NCBI GenBank assembly: GCA_014879435.1
Contig: JACSSB010000308.1
Coordinates: forward strand, 1-8,014
DNA: 8,014 nt
Direction: 5' to 3'
Origin: Phycisphaerales bacterium
GTDB lineage: Bacteria; Pseudomonadota; Gammaproteobacteria; Competibacterales; Competibacteraceae
Under the pieces are notes generated by a model. The model did not search any database, was not told where the DNA came from, and saw only the letters and a list, made by a program, of their open reading frames with translations. The number at the start of each line of letters is the position of its first letter. Position 1 is the stretch's first letter. The translations under genes were made by a program, and so were the position numbers. Positions 6,013-8,014 of the stretch are shown here, piece by piece.

Positions 6013-7269
6013 ATGAATCTGACCGAACTGAAAAAGAAATCCGCCGCCGACCTGATCGCCATCGCGCAGGAATTGAAGCTCGAAGGCACGGCGCGATCCC
6101 GCAAACAAGACATCATCTTCGCCATTCTCAAAGCGCTCGCCAAGAATGGTGAGGATATCTATGGTGATGGCGTACTGGAAATCCTGCAAGACGGCTTTGG
6201 CTTTCTGCGTTCCGCCGACAGCTCCTATCTGGCTGGCCCGGACGATATCTACGTCTCTCCCAGCCAGATCCGCCGCTTCAACCTGCGCACTGGCGATACG
6301 GTTAGCGGTAAGATCCGCCCACCCAAAGAAGGCGAACGCTACTTTGCTCTGCTCAAGGTTAGCGAAATCAACTTTGAGCCGCCGGAAGCCTCCAAGAACA
6401 AGGTATTGTTCGAAAACCTCACACCCCTGCACGCCAATGAACGCTTGGGATTGGAGCGCGGTAATGGCAGCACTGAGGATATTACGGCCCGGATCATCGA
6501 CCTGATCGCGCCCATCGGCAAAGGTCAGCGCGGCCTCATCGTCTCGCCGCCCAAAGCGGGCAAGACCATGATGCTGCAGAATATTGCGCAAAGTATTGCC
6601 GCCAATCATCCCGAGTGCTATCTGATCGTCCTGCTGATCGACGAGCGCCCGGAGGAAGTGACCGAGATGCAACGTTCGGTGCGCGGCGAAGTGATTGCCA
6701 GCACCTTTGACGAACCCGCCACCCGCCATACCCAAGTCGCGGAAATGGTGAGTGACAAAGCCAAGCGCTTGGTCGAGCACAAGCGTGACGTGGTGATCCT
6801 GCTGGATTCGATCACCCGCCTAGCACGCGCCTACAACACGGTAGTACCCGCCTCTGGCAAGGTGCTGACTGGCGGGGTGGACGCCAACGCCCTGCAGAAA
6901 CCCAAGCGCTTCTTCGGCGCGGCGCGCAATATCGAGGAAGGCGGCTCACTGACGATCATCGCGACCACGCTGATCGATACCGGCTCACGCATGGATGATG
7001 TGATCTACGAGGAATTCAAAGGCACCGGTAATATGGAAATCCATCTTGACCGGCGGATTGCCGAAAAACGGGTGTTTCCAGCCATCGACATCAACCGCTC
7101 TGGAACCCGGCGCGAGGAATTGCTGACCGACGCCGAAGATCTCCAAAAGATGTGGATTCTGCGTAAACTGCTACACCCCATGGATGAGTTGCAAGCGATG
7201 GAATTCATGCTGGAGCGGCTCAAGAATACCCGGACCAACAAGGAATTCTTCGAGTCGATGAAACGCTAA
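6013..7269 (+). CDS. rho: Transcription termination factor Rho
   Basis: Rho is a hexameric RNA-dependent ATPase/translocase that loads on C-rich RNA and ends transcription. At 418 residues it is one shorter than E. coli Rho and colinear at the landmark residues. The N-terminal helix bundle starts MNLTELKKKS. The OSB-fold RNA-binding domain contains GDGVLEILQDGFGFLRSADS (51-70) and SPSQIRRFNLRTGD (82-95). Walker A is PPKAGKT (179-185, Lys184) and Walker B is VILLDSITR (261-269, Asp265). The Q-loop is GKVLTGGVDAN (282-292), the R-loop lies around EFKGTGN (334-340), and the arginine finger is Arg366 in SGTRREEL. The start is fixed by homology, because no good Shine-Dalgarno precedes the ATG. An in-frame continuation of trxA ends 5 bases upstream, so coupled translation is conceivable. 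ubiT follows after 38 bp. Confidence 0.98.
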   Translation: MNLTELKKKSAADLIAIAQELKLEGTARSRKQDIIFAILKALAKNGEDIYGDGVLEILQDGFGFLRSADSSYLAGPDDIYVSPSQIRRFNLRTGDTVSGKIRPPKEGERYFALLKVSEINFEPPEASKNKVLFENLTPLHANERLGLERGNGSTEDITARIIDLIAPIGKGQRGLIVSPPKAGKTMMLQNIAQSIAANHPECYLIVLLIDERPEEVTEMQRSVRGEVIASTFDEPATRHTQVAEMVSDKAKRLVEHKRDVVILLDSITRLARAYNTVVPASGKVLTGGVDANALQKPKRFFGAARNIEEGGSLTIIATTLIDTGSRMDDVIYEEFKGTGNMEIHLDRRIAEKRVFPAIDINRSGTRREELLTDAEDLQKMWILRKLLHPMDELQAMEFMLERLKNTRTNKEFFESMKR

Positions 7270-7307
7270 ACCTCATTCGATCCTATACCCAATCCGCCTT
7301 CAATCGT

Positions 7308-7823
7308 ATGAATCCCATTGCCGATACCCCCGCTGGTTTCCAGGCTCCACGCCGCCCGACCCTGCCAACTCCGCTCGCCCTACCCTTAAAATTGATTCCC
7401 ACTCCGGTACATTCGATTGCGCTGACTACCGCTTTGAATGTCCTATTTGCCACGCACATTCGTGAAGGCGATTTCGAATTTCTGCGTGATCGGACGCTGC
7501 TCGTCCAAGTGCGCGACGCCAAAGTGGAATACCGCTTCCGCTACGCTGGCCCTGCTGGTTTCGTGCCGAGCGCAACCGCACAACCGCCCGATCTGAGTAT
7601 CAGCGGAACAATCTACGATTTTCTGGCGCTGGCTACCCGCCGCGAGGATTCCGACACGCTGTTCTTCAACCGCCGCGTTGTCATGGAAGGCGATACCGCC
7701 TTGGGGCTGGAATTAAAGAACTGGCTGGACGGCCTGGACCTGGAAACAGCGGGAGGACCGTTACCACCGATGCTGCGCGCTACTAATCGATTGATGAGTG
7801 CATACGAACGCTTCAAGGCTTAA
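7308..7823 (+). CDS. ubiT: SCP2-domain ubiquinone accessory factor UbiT (YhbT family)
   Basis: This 171-residue protein is an SCP2 (sterol-carrier-like) lipid-binding protein. E. coli UbiT is required, with UbiU and UbiV, for oxygen-independent ubiquinone synthesis and is thought to bind the hydrophobic quinone intermediates. Features matching YhbT are the N-terminal LALPLKLIPTPVHS segment (23-36), the FEFLRDRTLLVQVRD strand region (56-70), and the strongly conserved DSDTLFFNRRVVMEGDTALG block (114-133) followed by the amphipathic LELKNWLDGLDL helix. No signal peptide or membrane span is visible; the Pro-rich first 25 residues are probably flexible. No Shine-Dalgarno precedes the ATG. Only 38 bp separates it from rho, suggesting cotranscription. 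UbiU and UbiV, the U32-protease-like partners, are not in the window. Confidence 0.88.
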   Translation: MNPIADTPAGFQAPRRPTLPTPLALPLKLIPTPVHSIALTTALNVLFATHIREGDFEFLRDRTLLVQVRDAKVEYRFRYAGPAGFVPSATAQPPDLSISGTIYDFLALATRREDSDTLFFNRRVVMEGDTALGLELKNWLDGLDLETAGGPLPPMLRATNRLMSAYERFKA

Positions 7824-7840
7824 GTGGCATACTCACTTAA
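7820..7840 (+). terminator. Perfect 7-bp inverted repeat over the ubiT stop
   Basis: TTAAGTG (7820-7826) and CACTTAA (7834-7840) are perfectly complementary around a 7-base loop and overlap the TAA stop. The stem is AT-rich and no U-tract follows, so it is at best a weak terminator or 3'-end structure. Confidence 0.3.
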
Positions 7841-8014
7841 CCCTCAGCCATTTCCTCATGCACCGATGACATTGCCGTCTCCCATGGTATTCGCCAGAAT
7901 GGGACGCTTTCCCGTCTAGCTCAGACCGCTCAAAGCGGGATATCGACCGAAAAATCCACGGCCTACACCGGCTGGAAAAGTAGGCCGAGACTTAACTGAA
8001 ACTCGATTTGGATC
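7824..8014. other. Non-coding tail with several inverted repeats
   Basis: I see no recognisable gene here. The longest ATG frame I noted (from 7866) stops after 17 codons. Beyond the repeat at the ubiT stop there are TCCCAT/ATGGGA (7880-7885/7899-7904), CGCTTT/AAAGCG (7905-7910/7932-7937) enclosing GTCT/AGAC (7914-7917/7923-7926), and a perfect 8-bp CGGCCTAC/GTAGGCCG (7959-7966/7980-7987). These may be RNA 3'-end structures or part of a longer feature cut by the window edge. Confidence 0.4.

Noticed and set aside
5923..6780. A 285-codon minus-strand open frame antisense to rho
   Set aside because: It lies over a highly conserved rho coding sequence, and its translation shows no recognisable family. 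Long antisense frames of this sort are usual opposite GC-rich genes.
7914..7990. GTCTAGCTCAGACCG, superficially like a tRNA D-arm
   Set aside because: No acceptor stem, anticodon arm or GGTTCGA-type T-loop can be placed around it.

Overview
The window reads as a chromosomal housekeeping segment from a gammaproteobacterium. The divergent pair rhlB <- | -> trxA-rho is a well-known gammaproteobacterial arrangement, Rho can be aligned residue for residue with the E. coli protein at its landmark positions, and PrlC, PilU and UbiT are families typical of this class. The base composition is moderately GC-rich. The genus cannot be settled from the sequence alone. I saw no sign of a mobile element, prophage, CRISPR array, toxin system or rRNA/tRNA gene.

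Left half (minus strand, read right to left): rhlB (DEAD-box RNA helicase), a divergent gamma-glutamyltransferase-family gene, pilU (type IV pilus retraction ATPase) and a YqaB-like HAD phosphatase follow each other with 4-bp overlaps or gaps of a few tens of bases at most, so they probably form one transcription unit. Entering from the left edge on the plus strand is the 3' end of oligopeptidase A (prlC). The convergent prlC/HAD junction holds a pair of inverted REP-like hairpins around a small palindrome.

Right half (plus strand): a 284-bp divergent control region precedes trxA (thioredoxin, GTG start). A 203-bp leader then precedes rho. It carries a strong stem-loop, a C-rich/G-poor stretch of the kind Rho binds, and an unusual open frame that continues in frame from the trxA stop to 5 bases before the rho ATG. 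Rho is followed after 38 bp by ubiT, an SCP2-domain accessory factor of oxygen-independent ubiquinone synthesis. The last 190 bases hold several inverted repeats but no recognisable gene.

Functionally the centre of the window is RNA metabolism: RhlB works in the RNA degradosome and Rho ends transcription, with thioredoxin between them. Most genes are conventional. The observations worth following are in the non-coding parts (REP-like pair, rho leader, tandem 9-mers before rhlB), in the GGT homologue, which lacks a canonical substrate-binding motif, and in the rho-ubiT and helicase-GGT-pilU linkages. I found no convincing previously undescribed multi-gene system.
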